DNA of 64,000 bases. Source: Paracoccaceae bacterium. Its GTDB lineage: Bacteria; Pseudomonadota; Alphaproteobacteria; Rhodobacterales; Rhodobacteraceae. The stretch is taken from assembly GCA_014872815.1 (NCBI GenBank), contig WKFK01000014.1, positions 310,001 through 374,000 on the forward strand. The letters are read 5' to 3'. Below the pieces are notes generated by a model. The model worked only from the letters and a program-made list of their open reading frames with translations, was not told where the DNA came from and ran no database searches. The position numbers and the translations under genes are program-made. How positions within the stretch are numbered: the first letter of the stretch is position 1; each line of letters opens with the position of its first letter. Below are positions 56,981 to 64,000 of the stretch, piece by piece.

Positions 56981-58057
56981 ATGACCCGTACTATTATTGA
57001 ATCACAAACAAAAACGGCGATCATGGGTTTTGATCAACCGTTCACCGTGATCGGCGAGCGCATCAACCCAACGGGCCGCAAAATCCTGAACGCAGAACTG
57101 GAAGCAGGCGATTTCTCCCGTGTGCAGGCCGACGCGATTGCGCAGGTCGAGGCCGGTGCCACGGTGCTGGATATCAACTCCGGTGCGGTGTTCTCCAATA
57201 AGATGGCCGAAGACCCGCGTTATGCGGACAACAACTTTGTTGAGCCGGATTTGATGCGCCAACTCGTGGAAAAAGTGCAAGAAGTCACGGACTGCCCGCT
57301 CTGCATCGATAGCTCCGTCCCTGGCGCGCTGGAGGCTGGTCTGCAGGTGGCAAAAGGCCGCCCGCTGCTGAACTCCGTGACCGGCGAAGAAGAGCGCCTG
57401 GAAATTGTTCTACCGCTGGTGAAGAAGTACAACGTGCCTGTGGTCGCGATCTCCAACGACGACACCGGCATTTCCGAAGATCCGGAAGTCCGCTTTGCCG
57501 TTGCAAAGAAGATCGTAGAACGTGCCGCAGATTTTGGCATCCCGGCACATGACATCGTGGTCGACCCGCTGGTAATGCCCATCGGCGCCATGGGCACTGC
57601 TGGCTTGCAGGTTTTTGAACTCAACAACCGCCTGCGTAATGAGCTCGGCGTGAACACCACCTGTGGTGCGTCCAACATCTCCTTTGGCCTGCCAAACCGT
57701 CACGGCATCAACAACGCCTTTTTGCCAATGGCCATGGCCACCGGCATGACCAGCGCGATCATGAACCCGATCGCCCTGCCCGTCGGCCCCAAAAAACTGG
57801 CCGAGAAAAAGGCCGAGGTTGAGGCCGCAGGCATCATCCTACCGGAAGGCATGGACGACGAAGCCTTCTGCCAAATGTTTGGGCTGGGCTCTACCAAGGC
57901 ACGTGCAGGTAAGGAAATGGAGGCGATCCGCGCCGCCAACTTCCTCACCAACAACGACGAAGGCGGCGCTGAGTGGATCAAATTTAACAAACCACCTGCC
58001 GCGACGGGTGAAGGTGGCCGTGGACGCCGTGGCAGTGGTCGCCGCCGTCGCGCCTAA
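56981..58057 (+). CDS. Methyltetrahydrofolate:corrinoid methyltransferase
   Basis: A 358-residue protein with the pterin-binding (DHPS/MetH-like) TIM barrel: FTVIGERINPTGRKILNAELEAGD, INSGAVFSNKMAED and CGASNISFGLPNRHGINNAFLPMA. It moves a methyl group between methyl-THF and a corrinoid protein. The C-terminal end is a Gly/Arg tail (EGGRGRRGSGRRRRA) that may bind RNA or membrane. No corrinoid protein gene lies in the operon, so its partner is elsewhere. Terminator at 58082. Confidence 0.85.
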   Translation: MTRTIIESQTKTAIMGFDQPFTVIGERINPTGRKILNAELEAGDFSRVQADAIAQVEAGATVLDINSGAVFSNKMAEDPRYADNNFVEPDLMRQLVEKVQEVTDCPLCIDSSVPGALEAGLQVAKGRPLLNSVTGEEERLEIVLPLVKKYNVPVVAISNDDTGISEDPEVRFAVAKKIVERAADFGIPAHDIVVDPLVMPIGAMGTAGLQVFELNNRLRNELGVNTTCGASNISFGLPNRHGINNAFLPMAMATGMTSAIMNPIALPVGPKKLAEKKAEVEAAGIILPEGMDDEAFCQMFGLGSTKARAGKEMEAIRAANFLTNNDEGGAEWIKFNKPPAATGEGGRGRRGSGRRRRA

Positions 58058-58081
58058 AGCAAACACATCGCAAACGAACAC

Positions 58082-58107
58082 AGGGCGGGGATTTCCCCGC
58101 CCTTTTT
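58082..58107 (+). terminator. Terminator of the one-carbon operon
   Basis: AGGGCGGGG (58082-58090) and CCCCGCCCT (58095-58103) form a 9-bp stem with a 4-base loop and are followed by TTTTC. Confidence 0.9.
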
Positions 58108-58132
58108 CTTTACGAGCAAGGTTTGGAGCGCG

Positions 58133-58202
58133 TTTACCGTTTGGTCAGCACTTTCGCAGTAAACAGAGCTTACCAATTGGCAAGCTCCTACCATCCGGTA
58201 AG
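58133..58202 (+). promoter_or_regulatory. Three copies of a 16-bp operator upstream of the TetR gene
   Basis: The pattern YTTACC-N4-GGYMAG occurs at 58133-58148 (TTTACC-GTTT-GGTCAG), 58169-58184 (CTTACC-AATT-GGCAAG, within a 22-bp near-palindrome 58166-58187) and 58187-58202 (CCTACC-ATCC-GGTAAG). They end 35 bp before the regulator start, so the TetR protein probably binds them to control its own promoter. Confidence 0.65.
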
Positions 58203-58237
58203 CTAGCCTTAGAAACCGAGCCACGCAGGACCTTATC

Positions 58238-58825
58238 ATGTCTCAGCCGTCCCCTGCCCGCGACCGCTACATCACCCTCGCCACCGAGGGGTTTGCCAAC
58301 CACGGCTATCACGGGCTGAGCCTGGCCAATCTGGCCAAAACCGCAGGGGTGACCAAACAGGCGTTGCTGCATCACTTTGGCACCAAAGACGCGCTCTACA
58401 ACACTGTGCTGGAGACACTCACAGAGCGCCTATTGGCGTCGCTCAACGACACGCCGGATGTCTCCCCAAAACTGCGCCTTATCCTGCATTTTCAAGACTT
58501 ACTCAGCGGCGAGACCGACAGCACAGCAGATGCCCGCTTGATCCTGCGCAACCTTTTGGACAGCACCACAGAAACCGGCGTCGCGCCTCTGAAACCCTAT
58601 CTCAAAGCCCTGCTGGATTTGGCGCGTGCAGTGCCCGCAAAAAAGGCGGCCACCGATATGGAATTGTTGCTGGGGCTTTGCGGGGTAATTGGCAGCGCGC
58701 AATACCTTCTGATCTCCGAGGATGCTCTGTCTGCCTTTTTGCGCACCGAAGATACCGCCGCCCAGAAAGCAGCGCGTCAAAAAGCAGTTGCAACCCAGCT
58801 CAAGGCCTTTCTGGACGCGGAATAA
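58238..58825 (+). CDS. TetR/AcrR family transcriptional regulator
   Basis: A 195-residue repressor. The N-terminal helix-turn-helix is FANHGYHGLSLANLAKTAGVTKQALLHHFGTKDALY (about residues 18-53). The C-terminal ligand domain is helical. It is flanked on both sides by copies of one inverted-repeat operator, in keeping with autoregulation and control of the gene after it. The ligand cannot be told; the acyl-CoA ligase nearby points to a fatty-acid-like one only by position. Confidence 0.88.
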   Translation: MSQPSPARDRYITLATEGFANHGYHGLSLANLAKTAGVTKQALLHHFGTKDALYNTVLETLTERLLASLNDTPDVSPKLRLILHFQDLLSGETDSTADARLILRNLLDSTTETGVAPLKPYLKALLDLARAVPAKKAATDMELLLGLCGVIGSAQYLLISEDALSAFLRTEDTAAQKAARQKAVATQLKAFLDAE

Positions 58826-58830
58826 GCTCC

Positions 58831-58872
58831 CTTACCTTTCGGCAAGGCGCCTCCGACTTACCATCCGGTAAA
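58831..58872 (+). promoter_or_regulatory. Two more copies of the 16-bp operator after the TetR gene
   Basis: CTTACC-TTTC-GGCAAG (58831-58846) and CTTACC-ATCC-GGTAAA (58857-58872) lie between the regulator stop and the next small gene (58975). They match those upstream of the regulator, so the small gene is a likely second target. Confidence 0.6.
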
Positions 58873-58974
58873 AGACAGTCTTCCGCTTAAATCCAAACTG
58901 GCCATCCGCCAAACACGCAACTTTAGCGGATCTATTAACCTGAGATTCACCAGTTTTCCGCCACAGTGGGTTCT

Positions 58975-59208
58975 ATGCAGGCCACTTTGTCACATACGAC
59001 CACCGGCCAAAATTGGCTGGACCAGGTGTTCTCTTCCTTCAAATCCGGAGAGGCCGGTGCCGTGCGCCGTCGCATTCAGGATGTCGAGGCGGAATGTGGA
59101 CGCGCTGCTTTGGAATTGGCCGTTCGAAAACGTGGCTGGCATCTGATCGAAACCGACCGTGACTTTATCATTTTGTGCACGACCGGTTCCTTCAAGATCA
59201 TCTGTTAA
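58975..59208 (+). CDS. Small protein of unknown function
   Basis: A 77-residue protein starting QATLSHTTTGQNWLDQVFSSFKSGEAGAVRRRIQDVEAECGR. No domain is recognised. It has a charged middle helix and a short hydrophobic end (DFIILCTTGSFKII). The ATG at 58975 is used; a GTG three codons earlier is possible. It ends 6 bp before the acyl-CoA ligase stop on the other strand. TetR-type operators lie 100 bp upstream. Confidence 0.55.
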   Translation: MQATLSHTTTGQNWLDQVFSSFKSGEAGAVRRRIQDVEAECGRAALELAVRKRGWHLIETDRDFIILCTTGSFKIIC

Positions 59209-59213
59209 ACGGA

Positions 59214-60815
59214 TTAGCCCCGCTTTTTGCGAGGTCGAAAATCAAAGGCGCCATCCGTCTCGGTTCCTTGCGCACCAAACAGGCTGTGCTTTTGAATTTT
59301 CTGCGTACCGGTCACGGGAATCTCATCCATAAACCTGATCCATCCCGGCGCTTTGTAGTAGGCCAATCGCGCAAAACTCCAGTCAAACAGCTCTTGGGCC
59401 AGCGTCTCATCTGCCGCGCCAAGCACTTGAATACAGGCCATAACCTCTTCGTCTCGCATCGCATCTTCCACGGCAACAACAGCCACGCGATCGACCTTGG
59501 GGTGATCTTGCAAACACGCTTCAATCTCTGCCGCCGCGATGTTTTCACCGGACCGGCGGATGATATTTTTCTTGCGATCCACAAAGGTCACCATGTCGCT
59601 GTCGTCCATCACCACGGTGTCACCGGTGTGAAACCAGCCGCCACGCCAAGCCTCCTCGGTGGCTTCCGGCAGGTTCAGATATCCGGAAAACGCGCCGCGT
59701 CTGGGCGTCTCTGCACTGTATCGCAACGTCATTTCGCCCGGCACCCCGCGCGGGACCTCGACGTCGTTTTCATCGACCACACGAATGTCCAACCCCGGCT
59801 GAGGACGTCCCATCGCGCGGGTATCAATGCGGCGCGGTTCATGACAATCCGCTAACATGCGACACATCTCAGACATGCCCCAGACCTCTATCAATGGAAA
59901 TCCAAACCGCTCTTCAAAAGGACGGTGCAGTGTGGGCTCGACCCCTGCCCCCACAGCCCATTTAACCTGATGTTTTTCTTCCCATTCTTCCGGTTCTCGG
60001 TTCATCAATGCCGGAATGATGATCCCGAGATAATGCGCCGCCGTCGCGCCGGTTTCCGCCAACTCCCGCCACCAGACACTGGCACGGAAACGTTCCGGAA
60101 TAATCTGCGCGCTACCAGTTTCAATCACCGCCATAAACAACAGAATTGCGGCATTCACATGGAACAGTGGCAACGGGCAATAGACTTTGGTTTCCCCGGC
60201 TTCAAACTGGATCAAACCGCCGCGCGAGGCATACCACTGCCCCATCTCCACCTCGTAGGCGTGGCTCAGAATGCACCCCTTTGGGCGCCCTGTGGTGCCG
60301 GAAGTGTAGATCAAACTGGCCTCTGTTGCGCCACTTACCGGTTGGTCAGATGGCGCAGCACGCCGCGCTTTCGGCAACTCAGGCAGGCTTTCCGTCATTT
60401 CCACAGTAGGTACATCCAACCCACTTTCGGCGATCCCCTGTGCCATCAACTCCGCCAACTCGGGCGCGACCAAAGCCAAATCCGCCGCGCTATCTTGCAA
60501 GAGATACGCCACTTCGGCCGGGCGATAATCCGGATTCACCGGCACCCAGCTGATCCCGCGCTTCGCCAGGGCCAGCTTGATCAGGAGCATCTCCGGGCGG
60601 TTCTCCAACAGCACGGCAATCCGGTGGCTGTGACCGTAGCCAGCATCTGAAAGCGTGGCCACCATTTCGTCTACAGCCTGTGCAGCCTCCCCATAGGAGC
60701 ACACATAGCCATCCGGATGATAGCTGCGCCCGGCATTGGCAGGCACCTGCAAAAAACTATGGTCTGAAAACGCTTTAGCCCGCGCATCAAACAGCGCCCC
60801 AATGGTCTCAACCAT
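59214..60815 (-). CDS. AMP-dependent acyl-CoA ligase
   Basis: A 533-residue ligase that forms acyl-CoA through an acyl-AMP. The P-loop motif SLIYTSGTTGRPKGCILSH (about residue 168) and the C-terminal MVTFVDRKKNIIRRSGENIAAAEIE with the adenylation Lys near TGTQKIQKH are intact. It resembles the crotonobetaine/carnitine-CoA ligase (CaiC) and general ATP-dependent ligases; substrate is not fixed. The ATG at 60815 has GGAGAT upstream; earlier in-frame starts are less likely. Ends 83 bp from the YihY gene. Confidence 0.88.
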   Translation of the reverse strand: MVETIGALFDARAKAFSDHSFLQVPANAGRSYHPDGYVCSYGEAAQAVDEMVATLSDAGYGHSHRIAVLLENRPEMLLIKLALAKRGISWVPVNPDYRPAEVAYLLQDSAADLALVAPELAELMAQGIAESGLDVPTVEMTESLPELPKARRAAPSDQPVSGATEASLIYTSGTTGRPKGCILSHAYEVEMGQWYASRGGLIQFEAGETKVYCPLPLFHVNAAILLFMAVIETGSAQIIPERFRASVWWRELAETGATAAHYLGIIIPALMNREPEEWEEKHQVKWAVGAGVEPTLHRPFEERFGFPLIEVWGMSEMCRMLADCHEPRRIDTRAMGRPQPGLDIRVVDENDVEVPRGVPGEMTLRYSAETPRRGAFSGYLNLPEATEEAWRGGWFHTGDTVVMDDSDMVTFVDRKKNIIRRSGENIAAAEIEACLQDHPKVDRVAVVAVEDAMRDEEVMACIQVLGAADETLAQELFDWSFARLAYYKAPGWIRFMDEIPVTGTQKIQKHSLFGAQGTETDGAFDFRPRKKRG

Positions 60816-60898
60816 CGCAAATCTCCTCTTCCCCATGTCGAAACGTACCCAACGACACAGCGACCAAAACGACAAGAGTGACGCGCCGTATTCAGTAG

Positions 60899-61735
60899 TT
60901 ATACGGGTTCGCCACGCGCGCGGGCCTCATCCATCAGTTGGCCGTTAAACTCCGCTCCGAAAACAAAAATTGCCGACATCAGATAAAGATAAACCAAAGC
61001 AGACATAATCCCTGCAAGCCCAGCATAAGTGACTGAATAGGTTGAAAAACTGCTGATATAGAAGCTGAAGGCTTTTGAGGCAACAAACCAAAGGATCAGG
61101 CAGAGCAGCACGCCAGGCCACAGGCTTTTAGCCTTATGGGGCACCCCTGGAAGCCACCTGTGACAGGCATAGAGGTAAAACATCGTCACGCCAAAAATGG
61201 TGGCCTGGCGAAACTGATCATTGCTCAAAATAGATTGGTCCAGCCACGGCACCATATCGTCAAAGAAGTGAATGGCGATGGGCACAATCACGCTGATTAC
61301 ACCCGCAACAGTGAGCAAAGCACTTCCGGCCACCACAAACAAAACGGCCAGCGCGCGGACTTTCCAAAACGGGCGCGGATCGGTTTCGCGGTAAGCATCT
61401 GTGATCACGGAGCGAATAGCATCCACACCATTTGAGGCAAAGACGATGGCCAGCACTGCCCCAAGAGTCAGCGTTGATCCGGCCGACTGTAAAACGGCTC
61501 TAAGCTCGTGCTCTATCGGCCTCGCGATCGCGTCTGGCCATGCGCCAATCGCAAAATCAATGATATCGTCTACCTGGGCTTCGGGACTGAGTACGCCGGC
61601 CAATGACAAGGCAAAAAGGCAAAATGGAAACAGAGCAAACACAAAGGACAGCGTCAGATGTGAACTGCGCATAAAGCCGTTCTTGGCGGAAAACCGCGCC
61701 ACCGTGGCCTGCAAGCTGTTAACCAAATTCATCAT
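60899..61735 (-). CDS. YihY/BrkB family inner-membrane protein
   Basis: A 278-residue membrane protein with six or so helices (near 25-50, 95-115, 130-155, 175-195, 205-225, 240-265). The family segment SHLTLSFVFALFPFCLFALSLAG and GLAGIMSALVYLYLMSAIFVFGAEFNGQL are diagnostic. Once called RNase BN by mistake; role unknown, proposed as a transporter or in envelope upkeep. Single gene on the minus strand. Confidence 0.88.
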   Translation of the reverse strand: MMNLVNSLQATVARFSAKNGFMRSSHLTLSFVFALFPFCLFALSLAGVLSPEAQVDDIIDFAIGAWPDAIARPIEHELRAVLQSAGSTLTLGAVLAIVFASNGVDAIRSVITDAYRETDPRPFWKVRALAVLFVVAGSALLTVAGVISVIVPIAIHFFDDMVPWLDQSILSNDQFRQATIFGVTMFYLYACHRWLPGVPHKAKSLWPGVLLCLILWFVASKAFSFYISSFSTYSVTYAGLAGIMSALVYLYLMSAIFVFGAEFNGQLMDEARARGEPV

Positions 61736-61944
61736 AAGTGTCCGCCTCTGTTACGCTTTTGTCCACCAAGCCGTTGCCAAAGGTCAAGCAGGATAAGGGC
61801 CGTTTTCTCACTGCGACAATTTTGGCGCAAAATCACAAAGAGATTTCCTAAATTCCAAAAGGATTTGTTTACCCCTTTCCCATATCAGGTGCACAGAGGA
61901 CGAAACGGCCTGGGGACATCGCCGCGGACCTCCTCCGGAAGACC

Positions 61945-62138
61945 CGCATCGCTTTCCTCCCTCCCTTGGGCGGTGCGACCACTACGACCAACTTCATACT
62001 CTCCCTCCTCCCTCCCTGATGGAGTTGGTTGTCGGCGCCCTACGTTACGCCTTGACGCACGGCGCCGGTCTGAACCCAAGTCAGACCACTCACGGACACA
62101 AGGCCAGCGCCGGTTGCTCCCACCCGAGCAACCGGCGC
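61945..62138 (+). ncRNA. Candidate anti-Shine-Dalgarno small RNA
   Basis: Hairpin 1: CGCATCG (61945-61951) with CGGTGCG (61971-61977), 19-base loop holding CCTCCCTCCC. Hairpin 2: a 14-bp stem (61984-61997 with 62019-62032) and a 21-base loop holding CCTCCTCCCTCCC. Both stems need U-G pairs that exist only in plus-strand RNA. Then GGTCTGA/TCAGACC (62067-62087) and a perfect 13-bp stem GCGCCGGTTGCTC/GAGCAACCGGCGC (62107-62138) followed by CTTTACG, a possible terminator. Loops rich in CCUCC can pair with ribosome sites, as proposed for the CcsR/cuckoo RNAs of Rhodobacter. No expression evidence. Confidence 0.45.
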
Positions 62139-62158
62139 TTTACGTTGTGGACCTCAGC

Positions 62159-62187
62159 AAAAAGAGCGCCCCCAAGAGGAGGCGCTC
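62159..62187 (-). terminator. Terminator of the nap operon
   Basis: GAGCGCC (62164-62170) and GGCGCTC (62181-62187) form a 7-bp stem; the A run 62159-62163 is the U tract on the minus strand, 23 bp beyond the napC stop. Confidence 0.8.
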
Positions 62188-62209
62188 CTATCTTTATTCA
62201 CCGAACAGT

Positions 62210-62923
62210 TCAGTTGGACGCCAGATAGCCCTTGATCTCACGTCCTGACGTGGCGACATCACGCCCTGGGTTTTCCGGCACAACAATCTCGCCATCCAGC
62301 TCTGCTGTCACCTCTTCGTAGGTTTTCAGATAGTTTTCAGGCAGTCGGTGCGCGATACCTTGGTGACAATCGATACAGGTTTTACCTTCATCCAACGCCA
62401 GCTGGTGCTGCGCAGCGGCGCGGTTTTCCTGCACGGTGAAGTCCATATAGGTGAACTTGTGGCAGTTACGGCACTCCCGACTATCACTTTTCTTCATCTT
62501 TACCCAAGAGGCAGACGCCATCGCAAGCCGATGCTCGTTGTACTTCTCTTCGGTGTCGATAGTCCCCATCACAGTGTGATACAGGTCTTTAGATGCGAGG
62601 ATCTTCGCCTTGATCTTATGCTGCCACTCTTTGGGTACGTGACAGTCCGGACAGGTCGCCCGCACGCCCGAGCGGTTGTTGTAGTGGATGGTCTCTGTAT
62701 ATTCCTCGAAATTGCGCTCCATCTCGTGACAGGACACACAGAACTCTTCAGTATTGGTTAGTTCCAGCGACCAGTGGAACCCGCCCCAAAACAGGATACC
62801 CGCCAGAAATCCGCCAAACAGCAGTCCACCCAGCGAAAACACAGAGGTAGGAGACCACAGTGTCCTCCAGGTGCGACGGAAAAATCCGGGCTTTTTGCCG
62901 GTGGGGTTGTCTTGATCAGACAT
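62210..62923 (-). CDS. napC: Tetraheme cytochrome c NapC
   Basis: A 237-residue membrane-anchored cytochrome of the NapC/NirT family. One N-terminal membrane anchor (about 27-50) and four heme-binding CXXCH motifs at 62-66, 91-95, 151-155 and 183-187. It passes electrons from quinol to the periplasmic NapAB nitrate reductase. It is the last gene of the operon, 23 bp after napB, with a terminator behind. Confidence 0.93.
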   Translation of the reverse strand: MSDQDNPTGKKPGFFRRTWRTLWSPTSVFSLGGLLFGGFLAGILFWGGFHWSLELTNTEEFCVSCHEMERNFEEYTETIHYNNRSGVRATCPDCHVPKEWQHKIKAKILASKDLYHTVMGTIDTEEKYNEHRLAMASASWVKMKKSDSRECRNCHKFTYMDFTVQENRAAAQHQLALDEGKTCIDCHQGIAHRLPENYLKTYEEVTAELDGEIVVPENPGRDVATSGREIKGYLASN

Positions 62924-62946
62924 AGCTACCTTCCTTTTTCCGGGCG

Positions 62947-63381
62947 TCAGTTGGACGGCTCAAATTCGTTTTCAACCAACGCAGGCGCATTGGCCTGTGG
63001 CACGTGGCATTGGTTACAGAACCAACGGGTGCCAGCTACTTCGTCTAGTTGCTGGCCTTCGCGGCCCAAGTAGTGGGTCATCGACAGTGTCGGTGCGCCC
63101 CGCTCACCCGCTTTGGTCCAGTCGTGGCAGGCCAGACACTGGTTGGCGCTCAGATCGATCTGGTATTGTTCCACTGTGTGGGGGATCAGTGGCGGCTGTT
63201 GACGATAATTGCGCGCCACGCGGCCAGATTGCTGATGGAGCGGTTCATCCAGACGATTAGAGGCATCGATCGGGTCATTTCGCAGAGACTTTAGCCCACT
63301 TGCCTGATCCGCGACAGCAAGCCCGCTGCCAAGAACAATGGCCGCAGCCGTCAGGACGCTGATGAGGGGATGTTTTTTCAT
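62947..63381 (-). CDS. napB: Periplasmic nitrate reductase cytochrome subunit NapB
   Basis: A 144-residue diheme cytochrome. Signal peptide 1-25 (PLISVLTAAAIVLGSGLAVA) and two CXXCH heme motifs at 82-86 (CLACH) and 122-126 (CNQCH). It receives electrons from NapC and passes them to NapA. Normal length. GGAGAAAGAAAGATG-like context gives a good ribosome site before the ATG, 20 bp after napH. Confidence 0.93.
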   Translation of the reverse strand: MKKHPLISVLTAAAIVLGSGLAVADQASGLKSLRNDPIDASNRLDEPLHQQSGRVARNYRQQPPLIPHTVEQYQIDLSANQCLACHDWTKAGERGAPTLSMTHYLGREGQQLDEVAGTRWFCNQCHVPQANAPALVENEFEPSN

Positions 63382-63401
63382 CTTTCTTTCTCCTTAGCTT
63401 C

Positions 63402-64000
63402 TTAGGCGGCTTTGCCGACCTTTGGCGCTGGGTTGGTTCGGTTTCGGACACGCCCCGGCGCGGGCGTCTCGTCAAATCGATGGGTAAAGTGGAAAACGTT
63501 GACCGAGCACACATCGATGCAACGGCCACAATTTGTGCAATCAGGCGACAGGATCAGCGGGGTGTCCGCGTCTTTGCCGCGCAGCGCAGGGGTGATCACC
63601 TGCATTTCCGGACAGACCGCAAAACAGTCCATACAATCATCACAGGCCGCGCGTTTTTGCGCGGTGACCCGCAAAAGAGACTTGCTGCCCAAGAGGCCAT
63701 AAAAGGCTCCGACTGGGCACAGGTGCCCACACCAGCCTCTCCGGGCCAGCAGCAGATCAAACAGGAACACACCAAGAACCAAAGCCCAGGCAAATCCGGC
63801 GCCAAAAATCAGCCCGCGGTGCAGCATGGAAATCGGATTCACAAACTCCCAGGCGACAGTGCCGGTCAGCACGCTCACGCCGAGGACCATAGCCAGCATG
63901 AAATACTTGGTGCCGCGCTTGGGCTGCCAGCCTTTCGGCAGGTCCAGCTTGCGATGCAGCCAGCTGGCGGCATCCGTGACCGGATTGATCGGGCAAACCC
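63402..64000 (-). CDS. napH: Quinol dehydrogenase ferredoxin subunit NapH (5' end outside window)
   Basis: The frame stays open to the window edge; the visible 199 residues start VCPINPVTDAASWLHRKLD and are the C-terminal part of NapH. Membrane helices (about 36-56 and 65-88 of the visible part) are followed by CGHLCPVGAFYG and two 4Fe-4S clusters, CDDCMDCFAVCP and CTNCGRCIDVC. With NapG it forms a quinol dehydrogenase feeding NapAB alongside NapC. The order napH-napB-napC implies that napA and napG lie beyond the right edge. Confidence 0.92.
   Translation of the reverse strand, partial: VCPINPVTDAASWLHRKLDLPKGWQPKRGTKYFMLAMVLGVSVLTGTVAWEFVNPISMLHRGLIFGAGFAWALVLGVFLFDLLLARRGWCGHLCPVGAFYGLLGSKSLLRVTAQKRAACDDCMDCFAVCPEMQVITPALRGKDADTPLILSPDCTNCGRCIDVCSVNVFHFTHRFDETPAPGRVRNRTNPAPKVGKAA

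Larger units (their letters stand above)
61736..62209. other. 474-bp region without a supported gene
   Basis: Between yihY-like and napC there is no credible coding frame: short frames have no ribosome site or family. The left 200 bp are AT-rich and probably carry the yihY-like promoter. The right part holds several hairpins (described separately) and the nap terminator. Three pyrimidine clusters CCTCCTCC (61929), CCTCCCTCCC (61957) and CCTCCTCCCTCCC (62004) stand out. Confidence 0.6.

Noticed and set aside
60334-60349. Further match to the TetR operator (CTTACC-GGTT-GGTCAG) inside the acyl-CoA ligase gene
   Set aside because: It lies within coding sequence far from any start, so a chance match is more likely.
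61921-62040. RNase P RNA or SRP RNA in the yihY-nap gap
   Set aside because: The conserved core sequences of those RNAs are not present.
61865-62248. Short plus-strand reading frames (127 and 69 codons) in the yihY-nap gap
   Set aside because: Pro/Ser/Arg-rich composition, no ribosome site, and they run through the hairpins and into napC.

Overview
The window looks like chromosomal DNA of a marine Roseobacter-group alphaproteobacterium (Rhodobacterales). The grounds are a dmdA-acuI pair for dimethylsulfoniopropionate (DMSP) use, the trgA-trgB-cysK tellurite-resistance order known from Rhodobacter sphaeroides, a ChpT phosphotransferase (CckA-ChpT-CtrA pathway), OlsB/OlsA ornithine-lipid genes, and a periplasmic nitrate reductase cluster of napH-napB-napC type. 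The genus cannot be fixed from the sequence alone. No insertion sequence, integrase, prophage or CRISPR array was seen; most of the window is dense, operon-organised core genome.

Layout. 1-8 kb: a tight plus-strand run of DUF2182 (cut by the window edge), DUF1326, DinB-like, dmdA and acuI, then a HIT protein, a class V aminotransferase, a DNA photolyase and a cyclopropane fatty acid synthase. 8.4-14.2 kb: trgA, trgB, cysK, a large MscS channel and an AlaX-type alanyl-tRNA editing protein. 14.3-17.3 kb: a PAS protein on the minus strand, then yicC, gmk and a gamma carbonic anhydrase. 17.4-24.9 kb: a complete phosphate-starvation module phoR-pstS-pstC-pstA-pstB-phoU-phoB with Pho boxes before phoR and pstS. 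25-30 kb: an orphan LuxR regulator, a candidate structured RNA, and on the minus strand rpsB-tsf and olsB-olsA. 30-37.7 kb: a DUF3553 gene divergent from chpT, then the minus-strand run rplU, rpmA, lysE-type exporter, GNAT, obgE, proB, proA, and a DUF2059 gene.

37.8-41.1 kb: tRNA-Ser and tRNA-Asn bracket a three-gene overlapping unit of a membrane-anchored parvulin isomerase, a HupE/UreJ-like membrane protein and an unknown exported protein. 41-44.3 kb: a metallo-beta-lactamase-fold hydrolase, an EnvZ-like kinase and a membrane GGDEF protein. 44.4-53.2 kb: a cell-surface sugar region in which sialic-acid-type (nonulosonate) genes neuB, neuC and neuA are spread among four glycosyltransferases, the Kdo transferase waaA and an LpxL-like acyltransferase.

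53.3-64 kb: a small unknown gene, rlmE, a Ppx/GppA phosphatase, a one-carbon operon (Virulence_fact-family small protein, MetF-like protein, methyltetrahydrofolate methyltransferase), a TetR regulator surrounded by five copies of a 16-bp inverted-repeat operator, an acyl-CoA ligase, a YihY/BrkB protein, an unannotated region with two hairpins that display CCUCC-rich loops (candidate anti-Shine-Dalgarno small RNA), and the 3' part of a nap operon that leaves the window.

Functional themes are DMSP and one-carbon metabolism at the two ends, phosphate scavenging in the middle, envelope decoration (ornithine lipid, nonulosonate, lipid A/Kdo), and anaerobic nitrate reduction at the right edge.
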